Shown in pieces: positions 1-12,533 of a DNA stretch of 64,000 bases; within the stretch, counting starts at the first letter, position 1, and each line of letters starts with the position of its first letter. Source of the stretch: Loxodes magnus (taxonomy: Eukaryota > Ciliophora > Karyorelictea > Loxodida > Loxodidae); NCBI GenBank assembly GCA_946699065.1, contig CAMPDV010000079.1, positions 372,001 to 436,000 on the forward strand, in the 5' to 3' direction. The notes below the pieces were generated by a model. The model made no database searches. It was given only the letters and a program-made list of their open reading frames with translations, and was not told the DNA's origin. Made by a program: the position numbers and the translations under genes.

Positions 1-3000
1 ACTTTTTGCTACAGTTCACTATAATGAGCTATTAAGGACTGCAGAAACTAAAATCAATTAGCTTATTTAATACTTTTCATGACTATACTAAGAATGAAAT
101 TCTGTTCCATTAAGAAGACAGTACTTTCAAAACAATACTTAATCTGCTATATGATGTTTTTCTTAATCTCCATAACGCGGAGTTAATTCCTAACTATCCT
201 ATTACAATAGAAGAGGAAAGAGACATATTTTAGAACGTTGACAGGAAAAAGTAAAAATTAGCTGAAAGAGATTACAAAAGAGACTAAATAATTGAGAGTA
301 ATTTCGTAAACATACTACTGCTTAGATACTCTAAAAGCTATTTCTTGTGCTAGCAACTAATAGAGAAGCATTTGATGTTCTATCTCTAGAATTTTTCTCA
401 CTTATTTTTTATGAGGAAAGTGATGGAAGTAGCTTTAGATATATACGCAATCGTTTAAAACGAAAGGAACAAAAAATTTGTTAACTAAGGAAACTACGAA
501 TACTAACTGCCTCATGGAGATTACTCGTTTATTTTCTTACCTATCTAAAGGTACAAAAAGATAACAATATAGAGTATTAAGCTTATCATATCAAGACTCT
601 TTGAAAAAGGTCTATATCTAAACACAAAGTAGGTGATGACAAACTTGGCGAATTATATAAATTCAATAAACGAACTTGTAAAGTTCTCTTTGATAGGAGA
701 GACTTCATAATAAAACTTAGTTCACTTTAACTTGGGAATTAACTTTTGTAATAAGCTTTATTACTAGTTTTAGGATAAGAATTATAAAGAAATTCAAGAA
801 AACAAAATGTACTTCTGTGCTTTGCTATTTGATAATTGGTATTTACAAGTGAAAAAGAAATAGAAAAAGTTTTTCCAGAAAAATTAAGTTATAAAAAAGA
901 AATTCGAGAAGCAAATCATGTAATTCGAACTCACCGCAACCGAAGCTGCGTAAAAAGCTTTATTGTATTAGAAGTACTTAGGTTAGGCTAAAATTTTGTT
1001 GGGTTTTATTGAAAATTAAAGGGAATAATTTTAAATGATTGAGTTCCAAAACTTAATGAAGAAAGCCGTTCAAACTCTTGAATAAAATTTAAAAGAGGCT
1101 TCTAAATAGAGTTTAGCCTTCTAATAGGACAGCTCTTAAGGGTTTAGTTAAGGACATATTTAACATAGTTTATCGATAGAATAAATAAAAGGATTAACTA
1201 AAGAAATACAGCTTGATATAGCAGATATCTTAGGAAGCACAACTGGGTTACTTTTATTCAGCGAAACTTATTTGGAAGGGGGATAAAAAATGTAAAATTA
1301 AATAAAATCACTACAAGCTTAATTGATTAATAATATAGTATGGGGAGTTACTAATGGTCTAAATGAAACTTCGCTTAGTGCAGCTGTTTTCTGTTGGGAA
1401 TGAATCTTAACATCTCAACCTAAATTTAGAGCAGTTTTATTTATAGAGATTTCTTAGTTATTTGGACTACTTTTATAGCTAGGAGGTATTATGCTCTCTT
1501 GCACAGAAAATATAAGCTATTATAAAATGTTTTAACAAGCTCTAAGATAAATGTCCGTCTTACATGTTAGAGATTTATTCTTGAAGGATACTTAAAATAA
1601 TTTTATGGAAATCACTTAAGAAAATTTGATTGAAGCTTAGTTCATTTTAATAAAGTTTCTAAGGGATCAAATGGATCTTTATGCTCGTGATTGGGAAGTA
1701 GCCCAAATAGTTAAAGACTTAGTCTTTATAATCCTAAACTGTTAAATTGATCCTGAAATATACTAGCAGAACTTGGGCATAGCAGCTGTTCTTGAAATAT
1801 ATTTATTCATGCAAAAATTTGCTGATCTGTATGAAATTTATGGAGATAAGTCTGTCGATCAATTACATGATGAAATAAGGTGGCAATCAGTAGGTTTGCT
1901 CCTCCAATTCTTCAACTGCTAATTAGGCTGGCATTTAGCAATTCACACTTCCAAGTTAATAACAGAGTCTAAGTTATTACAAGGTGTATCTGATAGTCTT
2001 TAAGTACTTATAAATAAAGTAGATTAAATAGGCTAGCAGCCCATTTTTAAGTAGAAGCTTAAGCTTATTCTTAAGAACTTTAACTTTAATAAATAAATAA
2101 CAGAAGAGAAACAGGAAAACTAAATCAGGTAGTCTAAAATATTCAGAACGTAGAATGGTAATGTTACTTAAATTATTTAGCCATTTTATTACACTTCACC
2201 ATGAGTAGCACAATCTAAAAGAATAGAATTTCCGCCTGAAAAATGCACAGTCACATAAAATGGAAACTTGCATATAGTTTAGTTCTAATAAATAATAGAG
2301 TAAGAGTAACCTGAAAGTAATGGTTGCAAATCGTTATTTTATAAGCTAAGTGGGCAACATTTTGGGTATAATAAGAAACTAGTTAATGTGCTAAGACTTG
2401 CTTTGATGTTTATTAAAGAAGAACGTGAAAGATTACATTTATGGAATGCTCCAAGAAGAGAAGGATTAAACTTCGTTCTTAAGAAAAACGAAAGAAAGAT
2501 GTATAAAATGCATTAGTTCAAACTATTCTATTTAGCTTGGCAAATTCATCCACATTTAGCCCTAAGCTTTTACGAAAGATTCAAATGTCTAGACAACAAA
2601 CAGATTCTAATAAGACTCTTAAGAAGATACTCTGAAAAGGAACCATTATAACTTCTTGGACGAAAAGACGCTTTATCAGTAATATTAAAAAATATGGAAT
2701 ATTGCAGAGAGTAGCAAAAGATTGGAAAGGAAATCTTGAACAATTTAATATATTTGTAGTATTAACAAGGACCAAACATCTTAGAAATGATCACTCATTA
2801 TGGAGAAGGAATACCATAAGAGCTAAAATCCTATTCCCTAAAAACCTTATATCGGGCTCCTGAGCAAATTATTCTATTTTATTTACCTTAGCTATTATAA
2901 TGTTGCTTATGGCTAAATGAAAAACTTGATGAAAACTCTCTTCCTGATCGATTTTCAATTCAGCATTTTCTTATTGAATCTGCTAAGTGCTTCCGAAGTG

Positions 3001-4524
3001 TATCTGATCAATTAATTTGGTTATGTGAAGTAGAAGGAAATGCAAGCTTGAATGAAAGAATAGGTGCTGCTGCACATGCATCAGGCTGCAAAAAGAATTG
3101 ATTTTGCAAATATATATGCAGATGTATTCCAGTTAGACCTTAGTTCGTAGATTAGAAACTTTAAAGGCTTAGAGTTTTAACAAAGAGACTATAGAAATAT
3201 ATAAAGGAAAATATGAGCACAGAGGAAAAATAACTCTTCTAAACTTAAAATAAGCTTGTTAATTAAATTTTGAGTATAAGTTCAAATTTAAGACCAAGAG
3301 AACACTATGAAGAGTCTAAAGTACTACTAAAGGAGTAACTAAAGGATTTAAACTCTGAAATTAATTTTGAGTAAGTCTTTATATTAGGTAAAACTTCTAT
3401 TACGTTCCTATTAAAACTAATGCAAAAATCAAAAGAATCATACATGAAAAAGCTGTTGCTTTGAAGTCTTAGGATAGAGTTCCTTGTATTGTAACATTTT
3501 TAGTATAAAATGACTAGATTGAAAGTCCTGGAATTAAGAGAAAAACTAAGATTAAAATTGAAGGTATGATAATTATTCAGATCCTAAAAAGGTATAAGAG
3601 TAAAGATTATTTCTTAAGGATAGAAAGTCATCTCAAACTTTGTTTAGTTTCAATAACTCTTCAAATGTTTTGGCTCTAAATGAAAATCCTACGTAACCTG
3701 ATCAAGAAGAGGAAATTGATGTTATTTTTAAAGCAAATGATGATGTAAGAGTAGACTAGCTAGCTTTGTAACTGATTAATGTTATTAAGGATATTTTTGA
3801 CTCAGCAGGATTACCATTACGACTTATCCCTTATAAAATTATTAGTTGCATTGGCAAAAATTAGGAAGACAAAGATTTAATTGGTGGAATTATTCAACCA
3901 ATTCCAAGAGTTAAAAGTAGAGATTAAATAGGACGTGAATTTCCTAATTTGCTTTAGTATTTTATTCATACTTTTGGAGCTGAGGGAACTGAGAGTTTTG
4001 AAAGAGCTCGTTTGAAGTTTATTGAGACCTTTGCAGCTTATGCTATAGTATGTTATGTATTTGCTATCAAAGATAGACATAATGGAAATATTCTGATCTC
4101 AGAAGATGGATCTATGATTCATATTGATTTTTCATTTATGTTAGGATCATCTCCAGCTGGTGATTTAGGCTGGGAAAGTGCCGTATTTAAGTATACTGAA
4201 GAAATGGATGTTGTAATGGGAAGTGGATCAAGATAATGGAGTAGTTAAGGCTAAAACTACTTTATCGAGCTCTTATTAAGAGGGCTTTTAGCAGTTAGAG
4301 AAAAAGCAGATAATTTCATAAGCATTGTAAAGCTAATGAGCAGCAGTGAATATCAATGCTATAGACCTGACTCTATCGAAAAGATGTATAAAAGACTAAT
4401 GTTAACTGTGCCAACTAAACTTGCAGTAATTTCATTTAGAAAATAAATAAATTCAGCAAGACAGAACTGGAGAACTAAAACCTATGATTTGTTACAATGG
4501 TTCAGGAATAGGATTAACTATTGA
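1..4524 (+). CDS. PI4KA: Phosphatidylinositol 4-kinase III alpha (PI4KA), 5' end outside window
   Basis: Makes PI4P from phosphatidylinositol, in other eukaryotes mainly at the plasma membrane. Frame 3 is open from base 3 to 3370 (helical-repeat region, then the PIK accessory region with APEQIILFYLPQLLQ near 2855), followed by two 17-nt introns (3371-3387 and 3564-3580, both GTA..AG) that put the kinase domain in frame. Kinase motifs: RVPCIVTF, DRHNGNI (Asp codon at 4072), HIDFSFM (4120-4140), and the family C-terminus ending NRINY before TGA 4522-4524. The C-terminal 'LGWE..' and 'CYRPDSI' segments match PI4KA rather than PI3K or PI4KB. UGA is read as Trp, e.g. in CWEWIL near 1400. Odd point: the DFG-type glycine is Ser. 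About 1,500 codons are visible; the family is usually about 2,000 aa, so the start lies upstream of the window. Confidence 0.93.
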
Positions 4525-4946
4525 GATTTTAAACTTATTTCATGTTTAAACTAAAAAATTACAATTTATTTTTAATAACTTTAATCAAATTCTCCTATTC
4601 TTATACCTTAATATCAATTTGTCAAGAAATTGTAAAAATCAAATATCTAAATAAATTATTCACTCGTATCTTTATGTATGTACAAATTTAGCTATTATTT
4701 AAGTTAAAAAATTAAGTTACCATATACCGATTAAGGCTTGCATTTCTTAAAAATTCACTAAATTTATTACCACAATTTAAATTATTAAAATTACAAACTC
4801 AAGTTACTTAATTTCTATTCATTCATTTAAAGTTCTAGAAATTTTTCTTTAAATATAGTACGTTTTTGTAATTTATAGAATATAAGCATATGATAAAATA
4901 TTAAAGGCTCTTATATTTAATTATGAGATTTATTAAATTAAATTTA
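4525..4946. other. AT-rich convergent spacer
   Basis: 422 bp between two converging stop codons. Low-complexity A/T sequence; no gene-like frame, RNA gene or repeat seen. Confidence 0.6.
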
Positions 4947-7475
4947 TCATAATTGCATCCTTTTTCTAGTAAATTTACTAAGCGACTTCTTTGCTTTTTG
5001 CTTCTGGTTTTGCTTCATTTTCATCTTTATTCTTTTAACTTAATTTCTTGCTTCTGAGTTTTATTGTCTTCTCTTTTCTACATTAGCTAATTGAGGGTTA
5101 TTTTCTTATTCTTTAATTTCAATATTGTTAAATCCAAGTTTTGTCTTTTCTTCCATCTCAATTTGGATAAAACTAGATTAGTCAGTTGGCATTTAAATAT
5201 AAACCATTCCATCTTCTGAAAGATTATTAGAAGTAGGATATTTTTTTGGAGCATTTGCCGCTTTTTAATTATCTTAAAAAAAATTTTAATTACTTTTTTT
5301 TAAAGACTATTACTGTTGCTAATATTATAGAGAGTTGCGAACTATAAATTCATCTTAAATTTAGGTTTATCTATTATCTCTAGTTTCTATATTCTTAGTA
5401 TATGCATTTGCTCTTTGATCGCCTAACTGAAATGTAAAATTTCGTTCGCTAATTCCAAATTATTTGCGCTTTTATTGCTCTTTTTCTATGATTTGCTAGT
5501 TATTGTTTTTAGTCCAGAACATTTTACCATTTTACTATGGATTTATAATTTTATAGCTTGGCTATAATCCAGTTTGTTAAGTTTTTACTTCTTCTTAATA
5601 ACTTTCTTCAGTTACTCTTTTCTTTTTCGACTTTTAATGCTAATCATAAGTTGGATTATCAACTGTAACTGATTAAAACTCACTCTAACCTCCCTAAATT
5701 AAGTTTATTTAGTTTTTTAACTACTGATATGTATAATTCTGCTTAAAAGTTAAACTTTCTTTTGAAGAGTCTCTTATCATGTTAACTTAAATATTTTAGT
5801 TATGCTTTAAAAACTTAGATCTGTTAGTGGATTAAATAGAATAAGTAAAATCTTTCGCTGTTTATGGAAGTTAGATATTAAGGTTGTCTTTGTTACTTTG
5901 TTGCAAGTATTATTATGGCTATTTATTGCTCTTTTATTCTTGAGATAAAGGAGAAATTTAATCTCCACTTCGACTAAATTTCTTCTACTTTTTTCTCAAT
6001 TTAGAAAAACTATTTCTTAGTTCATATTCCTGCACTCCTCTTCTATTACTATTACTATTTGCAAAGTAAAATTTATAGTCTGTTAGATCAACATCTGAGA
6101 TAGTGCTATCTTTTTCATTTTTTGTTTAGTCTTCATTTTACTTCTTTTAACGCTACTATTAGATTTTTTTTTATTTTCCTTACTTCTATACAAGTATTGA
6201 TATTTCGGTTTAAATTGGAGTCGAAATTTATTCTTCTTCAGTACTTTGAATTTAATGCTCCTGTGAATCGAAATTCTAATCTTTTGGGTTTTCTTTTATT
6301 ATGTTTACTTTGTAGTTCCTTAGTTCTTGCTTTTTTTAATCACTTTTACTTATACTCTTTGATTACAAGGAAGGAAATTATTATAACAGGTCTTAGCGAC
6401 AAGAGAGTTATTTTATTTCACTTAAGATTTGCTCGTTTTCTTGAGAAATAATATCGTTTCTATTTTCATTTTGATACTGATTCTCAAATAAATTAGGGCT
6501 AGCTGTTCTAGTTTAATTCTTTGATAGAAATGTAGACCCAAAAGTTGATTTTCCTTCTAACGTATAGTTTCTATGACTTTATGCTCCTTTTTAGAAAAAG
6601 GAAACTTAAGCACTAGAGGGTCTTGAACAGTTTTGTATCTTTTATTAAGCTTCTTCATTGAATATTTTATAACAAGCAGATGTAGGATCTTATGCGTTTT
6701 TTCTTAGCAAAGAGTCAATTTTTTTAGTTTTTTTAATTAAATAAACATCTTTGGCTGAGTATAAATGAGTATTATCAGCTTTCCTCCTCTAAAAATTGAT
6801 TAATTTTTAACTTTTGTCTAATTAAATTTAGTTCATTACGAACTTCAAATGATTTAGGTCTAAATTTTTCGTTACAAATTGATCTTTAGTTTTTTCCTCT
6901 TCTACCTCCTTTTTACTAGACGAACTATAGCCCTGCAAAACTTTAGTTTATTTCCTGAATTTAGGGTGATAATCTTTTGAACCAAACTTAAGTATTTCCT
7001 CTGTTTTCTCTTGATTGGTAGAGTTGAATAAATCCTTCCACTATTTTGCTTTGTATTCGAAACCTTAAGGTTGTATTTAATTAGCATCCCCAATTTAGCT
7101 AATCTTTTGCTCTTAACTTAGATTAGAGTTATGAAACACACTTTATAAAAACTTTCTTTAGTAAAGAACCTTTTAAAGGAAGTTTACATCTGTATAATCC
7201 ACCTTCTATCCATTAAACTTGCTCATAACTCTATTGTGTATCAAAGAGTTCTTTTTGTATTTTTTATTCTATGTAGGACTATACAACCTTTCAAAAACAG
7301 GCGTTTAAATATACTTCTAGATATACTTTTACTAAGCCTAATCGTTGAATTGCTAGTCGAACTGAGAATTGTTCTATTTGGCCTACTATTTAGAAATCTG
7401 GGTGTCAGTAGTATCTTATTAGGTTCTGAGAAAGGGAAAAGCTTCTACAACTAAATTAGTTTATTTAACCTACAT
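4947..7475 (-). CDS. Disordered Q/N/K-rich hypothetical protein (842 aa)
   Basis: No family recognised. The frame is open for exactly 843 codons from ATG (7473-7475) to TGA (4947-4949) when UAR is Gln; no intron is needed. The N-terminal part is polar (QQDTTDTQ), the middle carries patches such as RPSSAQ, and the C-terminal half holds better ordered stretches (KMFWTKNNN, FGISERNFTFQLGDQ, DGMVYIQMPTDQSSF) and a basic tail. No signal peptide or membrane segment. It diverges from the gene at 8097 across a 621-bp spacer. Composition fits a cytoskeletal or regulatory scaffold, but that is only a guess from composition. Confidence 0.75.
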
Positions 7476-8096
7476 TTAAAGTATATTATAATGAATAAGC
7501 TTAATACTAATATATACTACTTACCTTCTTATTATACTACTTACTTTATTTTCATTTCCTTAGCTATTTCTTTCTATATATATCTTCTCTATTATTGGTA
7601 TTGTTGTGTCTTTATGCTTTAGGCTGATTTTCTTAGTAATTTAACTTGCTATAATTTAAATAGAATGCTAATTACTGGAATTTTGCAGTTATAAAGTTTA
7701 ATTTACTGGTTATTAGGAAATAAGAAATAGTGTTAGTAAATTCTGATTCCTTACTTTGACTATATACTGCTATTTCTATCTTTATAGTCCTTCTAAATAT
7801 AATTACTTAATCCATGCTATTAACTGCTAGATCACACTTTGCTTTCTGTTTATTTCTTTTAATATTATAAAGTAATTTTGTATTAGCATAAAGTAGTTAC
7901 ATGCTGTCATTTATTAAATATAGTTAAGCTTATAAACCTCCAATACAAGAATAGCTTACTGATTAGCAGACATTAGCAAATAAAGAGATTAGCTTCTATT
8001 AGGAGTTAGTTAAGTTCTTAATTTCTTGCTATTTCCTTATGGTTAATGGAGTAAGTTACAAGTTGCTCATTTTAATTAAAATAAAACTATAATATT
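7476..8096. other. Divergent intergenic region
   Basis: 621 bp between two divergent starts, so it should hold both promoters. AT-rich; I see no recognisable element or convincing small gene. Confidence 0.5.
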
Positions 8097-9962
8097 ATGC
8101 ATTTTTCCAAAACTCCAACTAGCGAATATTCTATAATTCAGTCCTAGTTTCCTGATATTTCTTACTATTATCAAGTATAAAAAATAAGGTCAGAGAATTA
8201 GTTAATGAAGTAGTTTGAAGCAGATGCTCAATTTAGCTCTAATCTCAAATCTTAAAAGCTAAGATAGATTAATATAAGACTACCTTCTATTGATGTCCAA
8301 ATGAATGAAGCAATAGCTTAATTTAACTTTAATTCACCCATCAAAAACTCTCAGAGCGTGAATGATGGTATTGAATAACACCTGAGTATGTAGAATCCTG
8401 AATAACAGAAATTAAGGTATCAGCAAACTTATGGAAATAATAGTTAAGATATTGAAGAGCCTGATTAGACTAATTAGAAGCAATTATAGCAAATAATACA
8501 AGGAAAAATAAAAAGCCATTATAATCTATTTATAGATTAGTCCCATAAAACCAACTGTTAGAAAAACTTAAAGCTACACTTAAGCCAAAATGAGTTTAAC
8601 AAATAAAATTAGATAAATTTTTTAGAAATCAAAAAAGGGCAAACTTATTAAGATTGAGTAAGAGAATGAGAGAAAACAAAAAAATATCTATAAAATAACT
8701 AAAATTAGCTTTGCTAGTAATGAGATATTAAGATATAAACACTAAGGAGAATCATTAAGTTTTTAGACTAAACTAGAAAAATTAATGGATTTAAAGGATT
8801 TAAAAATTAGAAAGAGAAAGAATATCTAAAAGTTATTAACTTTAACTAGTTATTTCAGAATAATGATAAAAGATCTACCACAACTTAATTTTTAAATTAG
8901 CCATTCTAAGAAATCTAAAGTTAACAGTATTTTACATCAGGTTTGGATGAATTAAAAGAAAAAGAAAATAATGAAGAATCTATCTTTAATTATAGTTAAG
9001 CTAAAGATAGAAAATCTTAATAATAACTAAGCATAAATGGAAGAAAAATAAATAGAAATATTAATTAATGTTCTCATTAAGAAGCTTCATAAAGAGAGTC
9101 TTATATTTAATGGAATTAATAAGATTAAACTAATCATAATTAAGAGCAGTATGAAGAAAGCTTTCCTATATCAGATTAGAGTTCGCCTTAAAATATTTAA
9201 ACTATTTCAGCTAGAGGTGAAATAAAAAGCTTAAATTAAAAATTCTAAAGATCTAATTCCTGCAAAAAAGTTTCTTGGTAGTCATTAGTTCCTCATTTCA
9301 ACGCAATTCAATTTAAAAGGACAACAAAACAAAGAAGATAATAAAAAGAATAATAGGAAAAAGACTCATAAAATAGAAGTAACGAAGCCAAAAAAATATA
9401 GAATAAGGTAAAATAAAATAAATAGGATGTTTAGTAAGAATTAAAGCCTCATTCATCTTAATAGTTTATGCAACCAAGAATGATGAAAATTTCTGAATAA
9501 CAAATAGTTGATATCAAAAATAATCAATTATATATTGCTCCTCCTACTACTATCAAAACTAACTAGAACTCCCCTAGATATCACTTAATTCCTGTTAAAT
9601 TGAGATAATAAATTCAAAGACAAGATAAAGCTCAATCTAATAACTTCTATTAATTTAAACTAGCAGCAAATGGATAAACCAAACAAAAAGTTACCTAGAA
9701 GATCAAAGTTTAAAAGGAAAAGCGAAAAAAGGGCTAGATATCAATTAAAACTCCTGAAAAAAATGATATAAATAATAAGTAAAGCAAAGGCACCCAAATA
9801 ATGAAGGCTCATCTGAAGGAAGAAAAATATAAAACACCAATTTTCAAAGTAAGTTTAGATTCGGAAGAATCATAGAGGACTTAAAGGATAAGGAACTCTA
9901 GTGATTAGTTAAAAGTAAAGGATTTATTTAAAAACTAATGCTAAGAAATGGCTTTTATTTGA
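8097..9962 (+). CDS. Q/N/K-rich hypothetical protein (621 aa)
   Basis: No family recognised. One uninterrupted frame of 622 codons from ATG 8097 to TGA 9960-9962. UGA occurs inside as Trp in YQDWVREWEK and QQWDIK (8650-8730). The protein is highly charged and disordered, with a serine-rich middle (SFPISDQSSPQ) and a basic C-terminal half (KIKVQKEKRKKGQISIK). No signal peptide, membrane span or catalytic motif. The final residues ECQ..CQEMAFI precede a clean TGA. It could be a scaffold or nucleic-acid-associated protein; the sequence does not decide. Confidence 0.72.
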
Positions 9963-10319
9963 TTTAGCTTTTTTATTGATATTTATATATACTACTTTTA
10001 TAAAATTTCAATTACTTAGGTCTATCTTTTTAAATCTTAACCTTCCATTTAGCCAAATAAAAACATAAAGAAACAGAAATTAGCAAATTTAAAGTTAAGA
10101 ACTCTGTCTAAAATAAATTTTAGAAGGTATAATTAAAACTGAATTGCTTGGGTGAAACTCTATACTAGCAGTTATTTACACTCATCATATGAAATATCTC
10201 TTAGTAAAAGCTATATAAAAGATACTTTAATAAGCTAAAGATGAGTGAGTTTGAGAATTATTAAGTGAATATTCATAAATAAAGCTTTGAATATCTTTCT
10301 TTATTTAAATTATTAATCA
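9963..10319. other. Spacer between two + strand genes
   Basis: 357 bp of AT-rich sequence holding the 3' end of one gene and the promoter of the next. No distinct element seen. Confidence 0.5.
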
Positions 10320-12446
10320 ATGTCTTAAGAAAAAATTCTCGATATCTATCAGAAAAAATTACGCCTCTAGTAACCCAAAAAGATATCTAACTCATTCTAA
10401 TACAAGCCTAATAAATGCTAGGAAACCTAGAGTACGTAGATTAAGGTTTAGAATTTAACTGAGAAGTATCGGAATGCGAGATTGAAGTAAGAATTACCAG
10501 TAAAAGGAATTTAAGAGCAAATTAATGAATTGTAAGAAGAGATAATGATAATTTATGAAGCTGTTAATGTTTAAAAGGACGAAAAGATAGATTTCGATAA
10601 CCAAATTTAAGCAATAAGCTAAAAATTAGATTAGACAGAAAATCATCCAAATGAAGAGACTTTATCTATGTTGTAAATATAGTAGGACGTGATTAACCAG
10701 CTGATTGCAAAGTTCTAAGAATATGATGTGAAACTAGAATTTATGTAAAATAAAATTTTATTTGTGGATTCCTTCATCGAGCAGACTAAACAATAGAAAG
10801 AACCTAATTTCGCAGAGAATTAACCTAAAGATAACAACGACTTACTTGGAAAAATAATTTCCTTCTAGTAGAAAAATGAGTAAATAATACAGTAACTAGC
10901 AAATTAAATTAAAGCGTTAAAGTAAAAGAATAATGACGATTTCTCATAACTATAGGATTAAATCTACTGTATTCATAAAGTTCTGAATAGTGAAGAATCA
11001 CTTTCTATAAAATCACAAGAGTCAAAAGAATCTAGTTTTATGTATAAAGAAAGCAGGAAAGATATTGTCAGTTCTTAAGCAAATTAGAAATAACAAATAG
11101 AAAAAGAAAATTTAATAAACAACCAAAAGTGAACTCAGTTATTAGGAGCTATTCACTTGAAGCTTGAACAACTATAAGAAGAAATGCAGACAAAATGTGA
11201 TATGATAGAATTTGATTAATTGAGAAAAGAATGCGAATAAAGAAGCTAAAAATGTTAAGCATACTAAAATAAAGCAACTAGAAGTACTAAATTCTCTGAT
11301 AACTCATTGATACAATATTCAGAAGATTCGAATGCAAAAGTATAAGTAATAGAAAACGATTTAAATCAGTTTAAATTGAATTTCTAGAAATTTAAAACTT
11401 AAATGAAGCAAATGTAGTAAAATGAACCAAGCAGCCTTATTTTATAACAGAAAACAGCATGCTAGCAGTAGTTTGAAAATTAGTTTCTTTCTATTTAAGA
11501 GTTAGAAGAGAGTTTATTCAAAAAAATGTAAAAGTACGTATCTGAGATATTTCGAGTAATACACTAACAATAAAAAAGCATAGATAATATAAACCAAAAT
11601 TTGTCTTAATTGGAAAATAAAGTCAATTTAAATCAAAAGCAAACCATCAAAGAGTAGTATTACTAAGCTTTTAAAGACTTAGAAAAATAATTAACTGCCA
11701 TTGAAAATCTAAAAGAAATAAGAAAGGAAAATAATAGTAACAACAGCAAAGACAAAGTAGAATGCTAAAAAAGTTAGTAAAACTAACCTTCTGAAAAGAA
11801 CGATAAAAAAGTAAATAATCAGTCTAAATAAAAAGTATTAATTAATTAAAAAGAATCCTAAAAAAAGTTGCAGAAAGATATGATTAAAGTTAGTGACTAA
11901 TAAACAAGTTAAAAATGCAAATCCCAAGTTAGATAAATAAATGTTTAACCCTAGAATGATCAGTAATAAATAATAAATATCAATTTAGAAAGTAGTTTAA
12001 CTACATAAAACAGAAATAAAAATTATTAGAATTCATATAGTCACAATACTACTTAACGTAAGGATAATGTTAACTAATTATAGGATAAAAATTAAACAAA
12101 TTTTAGAAGTAAAACTCCTTCTCCTGTTTAATTAAGAGCATAATCCACTCCAAAATAGAAGTATAAAATAGTAGAGACGATTAATAAATAAAACCAAACT
12201 ATGATATCTGAACGATAATCTTTAAACAGTTCTACTGATCAGAAAGATTAATAGCAAGAAAATTCATATAGCTAAACTGAAGGAGATACTATCAAAACAT
12301 TAACAGCTGATAAAGTCCATTTAGCATAAGTAATTTTATTTAACATCTATAATTTAGGAAATTCCATAAAGTTTTAGAAATAGATTGTAAATTAAACAGA
12401 AAGATTGCTTATAAGGAAAAGAAGTTAGCAAGAAAGATAATTTTGA
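10320..12446 (+). CDS. Coiled-coil protein (708 aa)
   Basis: Begins MSQEKILDIYQKKLRL and runs 709 codons to TGA at 12444-12446, at once followed by a second in-frame TGA (12447-12449). Most of residues 40-480 show heptad-like alternation of Leu/Ile with Glu/Lys/Gln (e.g. EQINELQEEIMIIYEAVN), predicting long coiled coils; the last third is low-complexity Gln/Asn/Ser with SKTPSPVQ. No globular domain is visible. This suits a basal-body, axonemal or scaffold protein, but no orthologue can be named. It converges on the importin gene with an 87-bp gap. Confidence 0.78.
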
Positions 12447-12533
12447 TGATAAATTAGACTGAATAATATAAATACTTGTATAAACCTTCAACAAATAGCC
12501 GCATAATCAATATATTATCCTTAATTAAGATGA

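Noticed and set aside
6122-6451. A 109-aa standard-code ORF on + inside 4947-7475, hydrophobic in translation
   Set aside because: It is the antisense shadow of a clean 842-aa minus-strand frame; A/T-rich complementing of Lys/Asn/Gln codons gives Phe/Leu-rich frames.
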